Shown here one piece after another: positions 19,302 to 26,348 of a stretch of DNA of 37,769 nt; the first letter of the stretch is position 1, and each line of letters opens with the position of its first letter. This stretch comes from Verrucomicrobiaceae bacterium (GTDB lineage: Bacteria; Verrucomicrobiota; Verrucomicrobiia; Verrucomicrobiales; Verrucomicrobiaceae): positions 1 through 37,769 of the forward strand of contig JAEUHJ010000033.1 of assembly GCA_016795375.1 (NCBI GenBank), given 5' to 3'. The notes under the pieces are model-generated. The model had not been told where the DNA came from and ran no database searches. It was given only the letters and a program-made list of their open reading frames with translations. Made by a program: the position numbers and the translations under genes.

Positions 19302-20213
19302 ATGCAAACCTTTCTCGACCCATCAGCGCTGATGCGCATCAAGTCGCTCGAGCTTCGCGCGAAGGTCGTCGTCGAGGGTTTGTGGAAGGGCATGCATCGC
19401 AGTCCGTATCACGGCTTCTCCGTCGAGTTCAGCGAGTATCGCGCTTATGTGCAGGGCGACGATCCGCGCTACATCGACTGGAAGGTGCTGGCGCGCAGCG
19501 ACCGCACGTTCATCAAGAAATTTGAGGATGAGACGAACCTGTGCTGCCAGCTCGTCATCGATCACAGCAAATCGATGGGCTTTGGCTCGCAAGGTTTCAC
19601 GAAGGCCGATTACGCTGCCACATTGGCTGCGACGCTCGCATCCTTCCTTATGAAACAGGGCGATGCGGCTGGACTGACGACCTTTGCCGAAGGAATCGAA
19701 GAACATCTGCCGCCGCGCAATCGTCCCGGCCATCTGCGCCGCATCATCACCGAACTCGAACGACCGGCGAAAGCTGCCGGCACCTCGCTGTCCGTATCCA
19801 TCTCCCAACTCGCCGATCTGCTGCGTCGTCGCGGCATGATCTGTCTCATCACCGATCTTCTCGCGCCCATCGAGCACTTGGAGAAGCAGCTCGCCCTCCT
19901 AGCCGCGATGGGACACGACCTCGTGCTCTTCCATCTCATGGATCGCGCCGAGATCGACTTCGTATTCGAGAAATCCGCGCACTTCCGCGATCTCGAAAGC
20001 GGCTCCGAACGCTTCATCGACCCGCAATACGCCCGCGAAACCTATCTGAAACGCCTCCAGGCCCACCGCGACCAAATCCAGCACTCCTGCGAGCGCCACC
20101 GCGTCGAATACCACTGGTGCCCCACGGACAAGCCGCTCGAAGAAGTTATCTTCAATTTCCTCTCCGCCCGTCAGCGCAAGAAGACCTCAAAGCGCGTTCC
20201 CCAAACTATTTAG
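19302..20213 (+). CDS. DUF58 domain-containing protein
   Basis: A 303-residue soluble protein. The diagnostic DUF58 motif is EYRAYVQGDDPRYIDWK (45-61). A vWA-like fold follows, with the metal-site motif DHSKS (D87, S89, S91), and a second strand near CLITDLLAP. DUF58 proteins are the partners of MoxR ATPases and lie between moxR and the BatA/vWA genes in this type of operon. The length is as expected for the form without N-terminal membrane helices. It is separated from moxR by the inserted unknown gene and from BatA by a 222-base gap with a large inverted repeat. The stop codon overlaps the first bases of that repeat. Confidence 0.92.
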   Translation: MQTFLDPSALMRIKSLELRAKVVVEGLWKGMHRSPYHGFSVEFSEYRAYVQGDDPRYIDWKVLARSDRTFIKKFEDETNLCCQLVIDHSKSMGFGSQGFTKADYAATLAATLASFLMKQGDAAGLTTFAEGIEEHLPPRNRPGHLRRIITELERPAKAAGTSLSVSISQLADLLRRRGMICLITDLLAPIEHLEKQLALLAAMGHDLVLFHLMDRAEIDFVFEKSAHFRDLESGSERFIDPQYARETYLKRLQAHRDQIQHSCERHRVEYHWCPTDKPLEEVIFNFLSARQRKKTSKRVPQTI

Positions 20214-20424
20214 CCGAAAAAGAGAAAAGAGTTAAAAAAGCATGATCTCAGAGCCAGTTGCAAACCCCTGCTTTTCCTCATTCTTCTTCTGCCTTCATTC
20301 TCCTGCCATCCAGGTTTGGAATGGCAGAAGAATGAAGGCAGAAGAATGCCTGGAGAATCAAGTGCGGGAGGGTTTTGCAACTGCCTCCTCATAACCCTTT
20401 TTCTCCTCTTTCCTCTTTTTCGGC
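20213..20424. repeat. Long imperfect inverted repeat
   Basis: The two halves of this 212-base stretch are approximate reverse complements. The outer ends are GCCGAAAAAGAG (from 20213) and its complement ending at 20424. The middle arms are CAGTTGCAAA (20255) and TTTTGCAACTG (ending 20383). The inner arms are CTTCTGCCTTCATTCTCCTG and the complementary GCAGAAGAATGAAGGCAGAAG. The centre is CTGCCATCCAGG/TTTGGAATGGCAG near 20318. The whole could fold into a cruciform-like hairpin with arms of about 100 bases. It fills the gap between the DUF58 and BatA genes. It could be a palindromic mobile element (MITE or REP-like) or an mRNA processing/attenuation structure. The purine/pyrimidine strand bias also makes it low in complexity. 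Confidence 0.75.
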
Positions 20425-20435
20425 CATCCATCCGC

Positions 20436-22481
20436 ATGAACTGGCTTTTCCCCCTCTACCTCGCCGGTGCCGCCGCGATCATCGCGCCGATCCTGCTGCA
20501 CCTGCGTCGTCGGCCGCCGCAGGATCGCGTGGAGTTCAGCTCGCTGCTCTTTCTCGACGCGCAGACGCCCGTTCCTGTCTCCAAACGCCGCCTCGAAAAC
20601 TGGCTGCTGCTCCTGCTGCGCTGCCTCGCGCTCATCCTGCTCGCACTGATGTTCTCGCGTCCCTTCCTCCAAAGCGAGAACGCGGTCGCCGCATCGCCCA
20701 ACCGCGCCACTCTCATCCTCATCGACCGCAGCGCCTCCATGCGCCGCGCCGACCTATGGAAGCGTGCCGTCGCCGAGGCTGAGAAACTCGTCAAAGAGGC
20801 CAAACTCACCGACCGCGTCGCCATCGCCACATTTGACCGCGAATTCACCCCGCTGTGGACTTTTGAGGAAGATCGCCACACACCCGCGAACCGCCTCACC
20901 GCGCTGCAAACACGTCTCGCGTCGCTTTCGCCCTCGTGGAGCGCCACGCACCTCGACCGCGCCCTCATCGCCGCCGTGCCGAGCTTTGACTCCAGCACCA
21001 CCACGCTCAAAAAACGCATCCACCTCATCTCCGACCTCCAAGAAGGCGCAAAACTCGACGCCCTCCGCACCATCGCCTGGCCCGCAGAACTCACTCTCCA
21101 GCCACATCGCCTCGACCTGCCTTCGAACGACAATTTCTCAATGACACTCGCCGCCGCTGAAGTGGCCGATTCTCTCCGAGAATCGAGCCCCTCCGCCATC
21201 CGCATCCGTTTGAGCAACACCCGCGACTCCCAGCTTCGCGATTTCACCCTCGCATGGCAAAACGCCCCGAAATCCGACGCCATCACCGCCCAGCTCCCGC
21301 CCGGCGCCTCCCGCATCCTCACCGCGCCGCCGAATTCGACCAACGCCACCACGCTCACCCTCACCGGCGACGCGCACGACTTCGATAACCGCGTCTTCAT
21401 CGCCCCGCCGCAACCGCGCGCCGTGCGCATCCACTTCCTCGGCAAAGACGCCACGCGCGATGAGGCCTCGTCGCCGCTCTACTACCTCGCCCGCGCCCTC
21501 CAGCCCACCGCCACGCTCGCGCCCGTGCTCACCGCCGATGAAAAACTGCCCGCGCAGCCTACCGACATCCTTTTCATCACCGGCGCCGCCCCCGCCGACG
21601 GCCTGCGCGACTACCTCGAGCGCGGCGGGTTTCTCGTCACCGTGCCTTCGGACGCCACACTGCTCAAAACGCTCACCGGCCTCGACCTCACCATCACCGC
21701 CGATACCAGCGACGACTACCGCATGCTCGCCGAGGTCAAAACCGACCACCCGCTTCTAAAACCCTTCGCCGATCCCAAACTCCGCGACTTCACCAAGCTC
21801 CGCTTCTGGAAGCATCGCCACATCGAAGTCAAAGCGCCCCATTCATCACTCGAAACGCTCGCCACCTTCGACAACGGCCATCCCGCCATCCTCACCGCCC
21901 GCATCGGAAAAGGCACGCTCATCGTCCTCGCCTCCGGCTGGCATCCGGGCGACAGCCAGCTCGCGCTCAGCACGAAATTCGTCCCGCTGCTCTACGGCTG
22001 GCTCGCCGCCGCCGGATTTCGCCACGATCCCGCCGCCACGCTGCTCATCGGCGATGCCTTGCCCCTCGACGCCACGCAATCGCACACCATCACCGATCCC
22101 GAAAACCAGACGCACAGCCTCAAACCCGGCGAAACCTTCACCACCACGCAAATCGGCCTCCACAAGGTTCAAAACGCCGCGCACACCCAAACCATCGCCG
22201 TCAATCTCCCGCCCGACGAAGGACGTGTCCTGCCGCTCGACCCGCAAAAACTCGCCGAACACGGCATCAAGCTCTCCAGCGCCGCCGACACCTCCTCCGC
22301 CTCCGAAACCACCGACCAGCGCCTCACCGCCACCGACACCGAGCAGCGCCAAAACCTCTGGTGGTGGTTCCTCGTCGCCCTTTTGGCCTCCCTTTTGCTC
22401 GAAACCGCCCTGGCAGGCCGTGCAAAGTGGTCCGCACAGTCCCCTGTGCGGCGCTCCGCTGCGCCAGATGCCTCCGCATGA
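20436..22481 (+). CDS. BatA/vWA domain membrane protein
   Basis: A 681-residue protein. ATG 20436 starts the typical MNWLFPLYLAGAAAI; the in-frame ATG 20316 upstream lies inside the inverted repeat. The N-terminal BatA domain has helix 1 at about 5-22 with LLHLRRRPP, and helix 2 at about 55-73 (LLLLLRCLALILLALMFSRPFL). A vWA domain follows with the metal-site motif DRSAS (D97, S99, S101). A glutamine-amidotransferase-like region lies in the second half (DILFITGAA, GGFLVTVPSD, GKGTLIVLASGWHPGDSQL). A third helix is near the C-terminus (WWWFLVALLASLLLETALAG). It works with MoxR and DUF58. The last about 18 residues are encoded by the left arm of a REP-like palindrome, so the C-terminus has been rewritten by a repeat. 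Further cluster members usual downstream are absent; an integrase follows. Confidence 0.9.
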   Translation: MNWLFPLYLAGAAAIIAPILLHLRRRPPQDRVEFSSLLFLDAQTPVPVSKRRLENWLLLLLRCLALILLALMFSRPFLQSENAVAASPNRATLILIDRSASMRRADLWKRAVAEAEKLVKEAKLTDRVAIATFDREFTPLWTFEEDRHTPANRLTALQTRLASLSPSWSATHLDRALIAAVPSFDSSTTTLKKRIHLISDLQEGAKLDALRTIAWPAELTLQPHRLDLPSNDNFSMTLAAAEVADSLRESSPSAIRIRLSNTRDSQLRDFTLAWQNAPKSDAITAQLPPGASRILTAPPNSTNATTLTLTGDAHDFDNRVFIAPPQPRAVRIHFLGKDATRDEASSPLYYLARALQPTATLAPVLTADEKLPAQPTDILFITGAAPADGLRDYLERGGFLVTVPSDATLLKTLTGLDLTITADTSDDYRMLAEVKTDHPLLKPFADPKLRDFTKLRFWKHRHIEVKAPHSSLETLATFDNGHPAILTARIGKGTLIVLASGWHPGDSQLALSTKFVPLLYGWLAAAGFRHDPAATLLIGDALPLDATQSHTITDPENQTHSLKPGETFTTTQIGLHKVQNAAHTQTIAVNLPPDEGRVLPLDPQKLAEHGIKLSSAADTSSASETTDQRLTATDTEQRQNLWWWFLVALLASLLLETALAGRAKWSAQSPVRRSAAPDASA

Positions 22482-22566
22482 TCCCAGAGCCTTTTCTATG
22501 CGCTCATCTTGTTTGTAACTCACCCAATACCCATCGACGCGCCGCACAGAGGACTGTGCGGTCCAC
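22427..22566. repeat. Pair of REP-like palindromic repeats in inverted orientation
   Basis: The left copy, 22427-22454, begins GTGGTCCGCACAG and ends CTGTGCGGCGC. The right copy, 22539-22566, is its reverse complement with two substitutions, ending CTGTGCGGTCCAC. Each copy is itself a palindrome (CCGCACAG...CTGTGCGG), so the pair forms two hairpins or one large stem around about 84 bases. The left copy lies inside the 3' end of the BatA gene and supplies its last codons. The arrangement looks like paired REP elements (REPIN). It marks the junction between the core chromosome and the integrase-bearing stretch. Confidence 0.75.
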
Positions 22567-22591
22567 TAGTGTATGTTGGTTTTACGTCCTG

Positions 22592-22605
22592 TTTACCTTG
22601 GTAAA
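22592..22605. promoter_or_regulatory. Short palindrome upstream of the first recombinase
   Basis: TTTACCTTGGTAAA has 6-base arms around a 2-base centre. It lies about 90 bases before the recombinase ATG, in a stretch that is AT-rich compared with the chromosome on the left. It could be an operator or a recombinase binding core. Nothing in the sequence decides between these. Confidence 0.3.
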
Positions 22606-22628
22606 TTGGCCTTTTGAACACTATTTAT

Positions 22629-22655
22629 TTGCATTTTATACATCTAGTTTATACT
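22629..22655 (+). promoter_or_regulatory. Possible sigma-70-type promoter for the first recombinase
   Basis: TTGCAT (22629-22634) and TATACT (22650-22655) resemble -35 and -10 boxes. The 15-base spacing is shorter than the usual 16-18, so the -35 is doubtful. The -10 box lies 40 bases before ATG 22695, which supports the chosen start over ATG 22614. Confidence 0.3.
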
Positions 22656-22694
22656 GTCAGTGCCGCCCCGCTTCGGGTTACAGCGGCCATTCCC

Positions 22695-23795
22695 ATGAGC
22701 GCTGACAAAACTTGGACTCACACTTCGGTTCCCCACCTCTACAGGCACAGCAACGGAACGTATTACGCCCGTCTTGCCGTTGGCGGAAAGCCCACCTTCC
22801 GCAGCCTCAAAACCAAAGTTTTGAGCATCGCCAAACCGCAACTCGCCGAGCTTTTGCAGGACAACGCTTACCGCGATGAACTCAGCCAGGATACCGCCGT
22901 CACCGAAAAAATGACCGGCTTGGAAGCCCTGACCCTGCATGAAAGCAAACTGCAAAACGACCCTTCCACCAAAAAGGGCACCAAACGCTATTGGAAAACG
23001 GTCGTTGCAGCTTTCAGGAAAAGCTGGCCTGCTTTGCTCACCTCGGAGCTTCGCCGCGTGACCGTTGAGCAATGCGAAGCCTGGGCGGGTAATGCCGTCA
23101 AAGCCATGTCACCTATGCGCTTCAACAATTCGCTGCTAGTGCTCAAATCCATGTTCAGGATCGCCGTCAAACGTGGTGTCCGCCGCACCAACCCAGCCCT
23201 TGCTATCAAACGCGCCAAGGTGCGCCGCAAAGACCTTTCCGGCAAATTGCCAAACGAAGAGCGCTTCCGCAAATGGGTGATGGCACTACGCGAAGCAGGC
23301 GGTCGCTCATCCCACCACTGCGCCGATCTGGTGGAACTGCTCGCATACACCGGCATGCGACTTGGCGAATCCAACTATGTGCTTTGGCAGCACTGTGATT
23401 TCGAGAAGGGTGAAATCCTTGTCACCGGCACTCCTGAAGACGGAACTAAAAACGGTTCATTCCGCCGTATCCCGATGATTCCGGCAGCAAAAAAATTGCT
23501 GGTGCGCCTGCGCGAGGAAAACAAGCCCGCCTCACTCAAAGAGCCGGTGATGCATATCAAATCAGCATATGCAGCCATGAAGCGAGCGGCTGAAAGCATT
23601 GAAATGGCTCCCATCACTCACCACGACTTACGCCATCTTTTCGCGACGATTTGTATCGAGTCAGGCGTTGATATACCGACCGTCTCGCGCTGGCTGGGTC
23701 ATCGTGACGGAGGGATTTTGGCAATGAAGGTGTATGGGCATCTTCGGAACGAGCACTCGATTGCTGCGGCAGGGCGTGTTTCTTTCGCTGCTTGA
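22695..23795 (+). CDS. Tyrosine recombinase/integrase (first)
   Basis: A 366-residue phage-type integrase. ATG 22695 is preferred to ATG 22614 because a promoter-like box lies between them and the protein then begins in a conserved-looking way (HLYRHSNGTYYARL, an N-terminal DNA-binding segment of the Arm type). A SAM-like core-binding region lies at about 70-180. Catalytic residues are visible: R222 in TGMRLGE, K251 or nearby in the beta-hairpin, H310-x-x-R313 in HHDLRH, H336 in LGHRD and Tyr347 in VYGH. All are present, so it should be active. The last 182 bases are overlapped by the antisense HTH gene. It is the first gene after the REP pair and probably drives integration of the element. 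Confidence 0.9.
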   Translation: MSADKTWTHTSVPHLYRHSNGTYYARLAVGGKPTFRSLKTKVLSIAKPQLAELLQDNAYRDELSQDTAVTEKMTGLEALTLHESKLQNDPSTKKGTKRYWKTVVAAFRKSWPALLTSELRRVTVEQCEAWAGNAVKAMSPMRFNNSLLVLKSMFRIAVKRGVRRTNPALAIKRAKVRRKDLSGKLPNEERFRKWVMALREAGGRSSHHCADLVELLAYTGMRLGESNYVLWQHCDFEKGEILVTGTPEDGTKNGSFRRIPMIPAAKKLLVRLREENKPASLKEPVMHIKSAYAAMKRAAESIEMAPITHHDLRHLFATICIESGVDIPTVSRWLGHRDGGILAMKVYGHLRNEHSIAAAGRVSFAA

Positions 23796-24060
23796 TCGCC
23801 GCAGTCCATTTCTTCGCTCCCTTCGAGCCAGGCGTTTTCTTCTTCGCCTTCTTCTTGGCAACCCGCTTGGTATGCGAGGGAGCGCCACGATAGCGCTCTG
23901 CGCCATTCAGCAGCTTTTCCACTTCGGAGTGAGGGATTTGCGTTTGGCCGAGCTTCGTTATGGCCTTCACCTTTCCGGCGTAGAGCTGCCGATATGCCCA
24001 TGTGCGTTCCTTGCCAAAAACAGCGGCGAACTCAGCGGGCGTGTAGGTGACTTTGTCCAT
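23614..24060 (-). CDS. Small HTH (excisionase-like) protein with basic tail
   Basis: A 148-residue protein if read to the stop. The ATG at 24060 gives MDKVTYTPAEFAAVFGKER; the longer frame to 24159 would overlap the start of the HNH gene. Residues about 6-54 form a MerR/AlpA/Xis-like winged helix (PAEFAAVFGKERTWAYRQLYAGKVKAI, then TQIPHSEVEKLL, the usual two-helix plus wing pattern). A Lys-rich segment (KKKAKKK, about 69-75) follows and could bind DNA nonspecifically. Residues about 89-148 are encoded opposite the 3' end of the recombinase, so the C-terminal 60 residues are constrained by another gene and may be a tail without function. It may direct recombination (excision) or regulate the module. 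A half operator-like site lies just upstream. Confidence 0.7.
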   Translation of the reverse strand: MDKVTYTPAEFAAVFGKERTWAYRQLYAGKVKAITKLGQTQIPHSEVEKLLNGAERYRGAPSHTKRVAKKKAKKKTPGSKGAKKWTAAIKQRKKHALPQQSSARSEDAHTPSLPKSLRHDDPASARRSVYQRLTRYKSSRKDGVSRGE

Positions 24061-24070
24061 TTCTGCTAAA

Positions 24071-24081
24071 ATACATTGTTC
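24071..24081. promoter_or_regulatory. Operator-like half site upstream of the HTH gene
   Basis: ATACATTGTTC differs at two positions from the palindrome GAACATTGTTC found beside the XRE gene (26316-26326 area). It lies 10 bases upstream of the HTH gene start and in the 74-base gap shared with the HNH gene. It may allow one repressor to act on both. Confidence 0.35.
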
Positions 24082-24134
24082 AGGCCCGTCCGACAATTGT
24101 TGACGCAGGAAATCCACCCGTATTGATTGGGCCA

Positions 24135-24938
24135 ATGAAGGAACCCACCCTCGCCACACTGAAGCGGTTGTTTGCCAAGTCGCACAACCAGTGTGCCTTT
24201 CCCAAGTGCGACCTTCCCATTGCCGAGGACTCGGGAACCATCACCGGCATCGTCTGCCACATCAAAGCGCGAAGCAAAGGAGGGCCACGCCACGATGCCA
24301 AGCAATCTGAGGATGATCGACACTCATTCCCGAACCTCGTTTTGATGTGTGCTAGGCATTCCAAGATCATCGACACCGACCCGAAGCTTTACACCGTTGA
24401 GTTGCTTCAAGAGATGAAGGAGATTCACGAGCGCGAGGGATGGATTGAATTTCCGAGCAGGCACCGAAACACGCCGGAGCATCTGCTTGAAAACTATCGT
24501 CTCGTTTACATCGAGGCCCACCGAGACGTGATAATCAACAAACCTCAGAAAGTAGTGTTTCCCCGAGGCCGCTCTCCGAAAATTATTCCTGAAGGAGTCA
24601 TCGCAGGCAATTCAGACAAGCGCGGATACATCATGTATTTGGTTAAGCGCTATCACGAATTTGCTCGCAATGACCGCCCGAATTACAAATACACGGTTCT
24701 GCATGGGTTGATTCTTCGCGACTTCGGCAAGAAGATCGATCACATCTCAATTGATCGTTTCTCAAAGCTAGCAGAATACCTTCAATGCCTGATCGACAAT
24801 GACACACGAGCCGGTAATCGGAACAAGCGTGAAGGCATTCACAGCTATCGCAGCTTTGAAGAATACCAAGTCGATTGCCTTACAGCACCACGCCCAAAGA
24901 AGAGCCGGAAGCGCAAACCGCCATCTGACCCTCAGTAG
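24135..24938 (+). CDS. HNH endonuclease domain protein
   Basis: A 267-residue protein. ATG 24135 (MKEPTLATLKRLFAKS) is preferred to the TTG at 24123. The N-terminal domain has a CxxxxC zinc knuckle (CAFPKC), then GIVCHIKARSKGGPR, then NLVLMCARHSKIID. Together these are the HNH (beta-beta-alpha-metal) nuclease pattern with CHI in place of the more usual AHI. The C-terminal half (about 145-245) is helical: IMYLVKRYHEFA, YTVLHGLILRDFGKKI, IDRFSKLAEYLQCLI. The last part resembles the C-terminal helices of phage antirepressor/ORF6C-type proteins (fold similarity from memory, not tested). A basic tail ends the protein. It may cleave DNA in defence or mobilisation. Its end overlaps the convergent second recombinase by 7 bases. 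Confidence 0.8.
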   Translation: MKEPTLATLKRLFAKSHNQCAFPKCDLPIAEDSGTITGIVCHIKARSKGGPRHDAKQSEDDRHSFPNLVLMCARHSKIIDTDPKLYTVELLQEMKEIHEREGWIEFPSRHRNTPEHLLENYRLVYIEAHRDVIINKPQKVVFPRGRSPKIIPEGVIAGNSDKRGYIMYLVKRYHEFARNDRPNYKYTVLHGLILRDFGKKIDHISIDRFSKLAEYLQCLIDNDTRAGNRNKREGIHSYRSFEEYQVDCLTAPRPKKSRKRKPPSDPQ

Positions 24939-25906
24939 CTCACCTTGAAAGTAGGGGAGTCTTCCGGCTTCGTTTTACGCCTGTCATAGAGCTTCGTTGT
25001 TGAGATGCTTGCGTGGCCGAGCCATTCCTGAACTTTCGCAATGTCCGCCTCGTGGTCGAGAGCGTTTGTTGCGGCAGTCGCCCGCAACCCATGCACACAG
25101 ACCGCGCTTGGATCAAGCCCAAGTGCTCGCGCATATTTCTGCACCACATCCTTGTAGATGCCGTGTCCTGTTAGCGCCGTTACAAGCGTGCCGACCGAGT
25201 TTTTGACGGGCCGGAAGAGGGCGTTGTCGTTTCTGTCGCCGTGCCCCGACCGCTCCAGATACTCGCTGATTCGCTGCGAACTGTGAGGATGCACCGGCAC
25301 GAACCGGATTTTGCCTCCCTTGCCGAGGACTCGAAAGTGCATCACGCCTCTGCGTGACTGAACATCGCCAACTGCGAGAGAACACAACTCCGCACGACGC
25401 AGACCATGAAAGAGCAGCACCGAGAGAATTGCACGATCTCGAAGCCCCTTGAGCGTGCCAGCATCAGGAGCTTCCAAAATGGCTTTCGCCTCTGCATCCC
25501 CAAGGGCAGGTGACTTGCCTTCATTTGCGCCTTGATTCGGGCGCTTTACGCCGTCGGCAGGATTGAAGGGAACCGCGTTGCACTCACAGAGGTAATCAAA
25601 GAGCGATGCCACCGCAGACAGTTTTCGGCGAACAGTTGCGGCTTCAAGAGATCGAACCTCAAGCTGCTTGCGCCAAGCGATCAAGTGCGACCGCTTTACG
25701 AGGCGAAATTCTTCCGCCTGTCGAATTCCGGCGAAAGCCATAAAATCATGAACGTCGGTTTTGTATGCTCGCCGAGTGTTCTCGTTCTCGATATTTGCGA
25801 ACCATTCGACTTCGGGCGGCACCTCCGCCAGTGATTGAAATTCCGCCGCCGTCAGAAGTCGCTCCGATTGGATCAACACCTCCACATTTCCCGCATCGCC
25901 CCGCAT
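24932..25906 (-). CDS. Tyrosine recombinase/integrase (second, XerC/D-like)
   Basis: A 324-residue protein from ATG 25906; a TTG at 25921 with AATGGAGGGAAG before the ATG is an alternative (329 residues). With 329-residue numbering, the SAM-like core-binding domain is at about 38-120 (NTRRAYKTDVHDFMAFAG). Catalytic residues are R175 in HGLRRAE, K201/K204 in GKGGK, H277-x-x-R280 in VHGLRAT, H303 in LGHASISTT and Tyr312 in LYDRR. All are present, so it should be active. It is Xer-like in size and sequence and unrelated in detail to the first recombinase. It faces the HNH gene and is downstream of the XRE repressor gene on the same strand, 78 bases away. Two recombinases in one module suggest a nested or composite element. 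Confidence 0.9.
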   Translation of the reverse strand: MRGDAGNVEVLIQSERLLTAAEFQSLAEVPPEVEWFANIENENTRRAYKTDVHDFMAFAGIRQAEEFRLVKRSHLIAWRKQLEVRSLEAATVRRKLSAVASLFDYLCECNAVPFNPADGVKRPNQGANEGKSPALGDAEAKAILEAPDAGTLKGLRDRAILSVLLFHGLRRAELCSLAVGDVQSRRGVMHFRVLGKGGKIRFVPVHPHSSQRISEYLERSGHGDRNDNALFRPVKNSVGTLVTALTGHGIYKDVVQKYARALGLDPSAVCVHGLRATAATNALDHEADIAKVQEWLGHASISTTKLYDRRKTKPEDSPTFKVSY

Positions 25907-25917
25907 CTTCCCTCCAT

Positions 25918-25934
25918 TCAACGTTCATTGTTGA
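25918..25934. promoter_or_regulatory. Inverted repeat upstream of the second recombinase
   Basis: Arms TCAAC (25918-25922) and GTTGA (25930-25934) flank 7 bases. The stretch contains CATTGTT (25926-25932), the same 7-base core found in the double palindrome beside the XRE gene. It is immediately upstream of the recombinase start and could repress it. Confidence 0.35.
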
Positions 25935-25984
25935 TGCGATCAGAATAACAGATTCAACGGTCCATTGCTAGTGGCTTACCCTTC

Positions 25985-26245
25985 TCACTTTTGCACTTCT
26001 TTGAAGAGAAATTGTTTCGATGCAGGAAACAGCGATGGCACGGAAATTTTCAAGCATTTCGCGATGTCCAACAGCTCAACATCGGACACGCAGCGGAAGC
26101 CAGCCTCGATCTTTGCCAGCGTTTCGCGTGACAAATCCCAGCCGCTACGCTGGCAATGCGCCACGAAGTCTGCCTGCGACATCGAGAGCGAGTTTCGATG
26201 TCGGGCGAGTTGTGGGCCAATTGCGTTCCGAGAGGTCTTTGCCAT
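25985..26245 (-). CDS. XRE family transcriptional regulator
   Basis: An 86-residue protein consisting of almost only a Cro/CI-type helix-turn-helix: IGPQLARHRNSLSMSQADFVAHC (helices 1-2), DLSRETLAKIEAGFRCVSD (recognition helix) and VELLDIAKCLKISVPSLF (helices 4-5). It lacks a dimerisation or protease domain, so it is of the small repressor type. It is divergent from the exported-protein gene at 26349 and shares a 103-base intergenic region with two palindromes, the likely operators. It lies upstream of the second recombinase on the same strand and may regulate both. Confidence 0.82.
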   Translation of the reverse strand: MAKTSRNAIGPQLARHRNSLSMSQADFVAHCQRSGWDLSRETLAKIEAGFRCVSDVELLDIAKCLKISVPSLFPASKQFLFKEVQK

Positions 26246-26294
26246 TGCAGCCCATCAAATAGACCAACTCACGGCTTGAACCTGTTCGCCTTTT

Positions 26295-26326
26295 GGAACA
26301 ATGTTCCGATTATCGAACATTGTTCG
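26295..26326. promoter_or_regulatory. Double palindrome, likely operators of the XRE repressor
   Basis: GGAACAATGTTCC (26295-26307) and CGAACATTGTTCG (26314-26326) are near-identical 13-base palindromes with the shared consensus GAACA(A/T)TGTTC. Their centres are 19 bases apart, about two helical turns, which would favour cooperative binding on one face. They lie between the divergent XRE and exported-protein genes. Two related sites occur upstream of the HTH gene and the second recombinase. Confidence 0.7.
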
Positions 26327-26348
26327 GAAACTGGAACCAACGACACTT

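Noticed and set aside
20456..21454. 332-residue minus-strand frame opposite BatA
   Set aside because: Arg/Ser-rich antisense frame without motif. BatA and vWA motifs are on the plus strand.
22361..22705. Plus-strand frame of 114 residues bridging the BatA end and the integrase
   Set aside because: Overlaps the BatA gene in another frame and crosses the REP pair; no coding character.
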